In this document: one piece after another, positions 5,741 through 6,170 of the stretch | Layout of the letters: each line of letters begins with the position of its first letter | Numbering within the stretch: the first letter of the stretch is position 1 | From: JAWXCH01 sp034440595 | Lineage (GTDB): Bacteria; Planctomycetota; Planctomycetia; Pirellulales; JALHPA01 | DNA: 6,170 nucleotides | NCBI GenBank assembly: GCA_034440595.1 | Contig: JAWXCH010000363.1 | Span: 1 to 6,170, forward strand | Direction: 5' to 3' | Translations under genes and position numbers: made by a program | Notes under the pieces: generated by a model | Database searches by the model: none | What the model was told of the DNA's origin: nothing | Seen by the model: only the letters and a program-made list of their open reading frames with translations

Positions 5741-6170
5741 GGCGAGGGGCAAGTAGGGACTGCCTCGGTCGTGCTGGCGATGGCTCGCCGGATCGCCTCC
5801 TTCACCCCCCTCGGTCGAACCGAGAAGACTTCCAGTGCCGTCTTGTCCCGGACCACCGTGGGATTCTTCAGCCCCTCGATCAAATGCCGACCGACCTCGT
5901 AAGTGGCAGGTGTCACCAGTGCCAGCCAAAGGCCGGACAGGTACGGTGTCAGGACCGGCACGAAGATCAGCCAGCGCCGCAGGCCCTTCTGCCGGGCGTA
6001 CTCCCGAATCAGGTCGGCGTAAGTCACGACCTCCGTGCCGCCGATCTCGAAGGTGCGGCTCTCGCCCGCAGGCAAATCTCTGGCTGCCAGCAGGTAGGCC
6101 AGCACGTCGTCCACGGCGATGGGCTGGGTCGCCGTCGTGAGCCAGCGGGGGCAAATCATCACCGGCAGCC
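5737..6170 (-). CDS. SDR-type NAD(P)-binding protein, C-terminal part (NDUFA9/NmrA-like)
   Basis: About 144 codons are visible; the gene runs in from the right edge, so the start and the N-terminal Rossmann glycine motif are outside. Seen here are a MICPRW strand, TQPIAVDDVLAYLL (the conserved segment of atypical SDRs that marks a helper helix near the active site), FEIGGTEVVTYADLI, a hydrophobic LIFVPVLTPYLSGLWLAL stretch, and GLKNPTVVRD. These fit NAD(P)H-binding atypical SDRs of the NDUFA9 or NmrA type; the substrate cannot be told. An in-frame GTG at 6162 lies mid-domain and is not the true start. Many relatives continue after the GVKEAIRRAIA region into a DUF2867 domain. This one ends eleven residues on, so it is either a short form or truncated. 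Confidence 0.72.
   Translation of the reverse strand, partial: LPVMICPRWLTTATQPIAVDDVLAYLLAARDLPAGESRTFEIGGTEVVTYADLIREYARQKGLRRWLIFVPVLTPYLSGLWLALVTPATYEVGRHLIEGLKNPTVVRDKTALEVFSVRPRGVKEAIRRAIASTTEAVPTCPSP

Overview
The window holds the downstream part of a Wadjet (JetABCD) plasmid-defence operon, followed by a tRNA-Leu-derived attachment-site scar and then an unrelated stretch coded on the opposite strand. The organism is bacterial. The tRNA fragments lack an encoded CCA, start sites have little or no Shine-Dalgarno sequence, and the spacer is crowded with tRNA remnants. Together these fit a planctomycete-like or environmental genome, but this is a weak inference; nothing here fixes the phylum.

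Region 1 (1-4763, + strand) is the Wadjet operon. It contains the last 52 codons of jetB (MukE/kleisin-partner-like, DUF4194), a complete jetC (SMC/MukB-like ATPase, 1136 aa with intact Walker A, signature and Walker B motifs) and a complete jetD (DUF3322-DUF2220, Toprim-type nuclease). They lie in the canonical B-C-D order with gaps of about 10-15 nt. jetA and most of jetB should lie just left of the window. JetABC would form the DNA-loop-extruding SMC complex that senses small closed circular DNA, and JetD would be the subunit that cleaves it.

Region 2 (4764-5288) has no credible protein gene but is densely structured. A collinear but decayed 3' part of a tRNA-Leu lies on the - strand (4813-4866). 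A much better preserved 3' part of a tRNA-Leu(UAA), running from the anticodon loop to A73, lies on the + strand (5188-5241), followed by a strong intrinsic terminator. Neither has its 5' half. Between them are two diverged copies of an arm-site-like module (TGTTACCT repeats, then 11-bp units, then GGAGTGTTA), a hairpin that mimics a tRNA-Leu(CAA) anticodon arm, and a TATAAT box. The best reading is a composite att region: the edge of one or more integrative elements that used tRNA-Leu genes and carried the Wadjet operon.

Region 3 (5289-6170) looks like different DNA with higher GC. The C-terminal part of an NAD(P)-binding SDR (NDUFA9/NmrA-like) runs in from the right edge on the - strand. 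A doubtful 113-codon reading frame overlaps its stop by GTGA. This side probably belongs to the host chromosome or to another accessory block.
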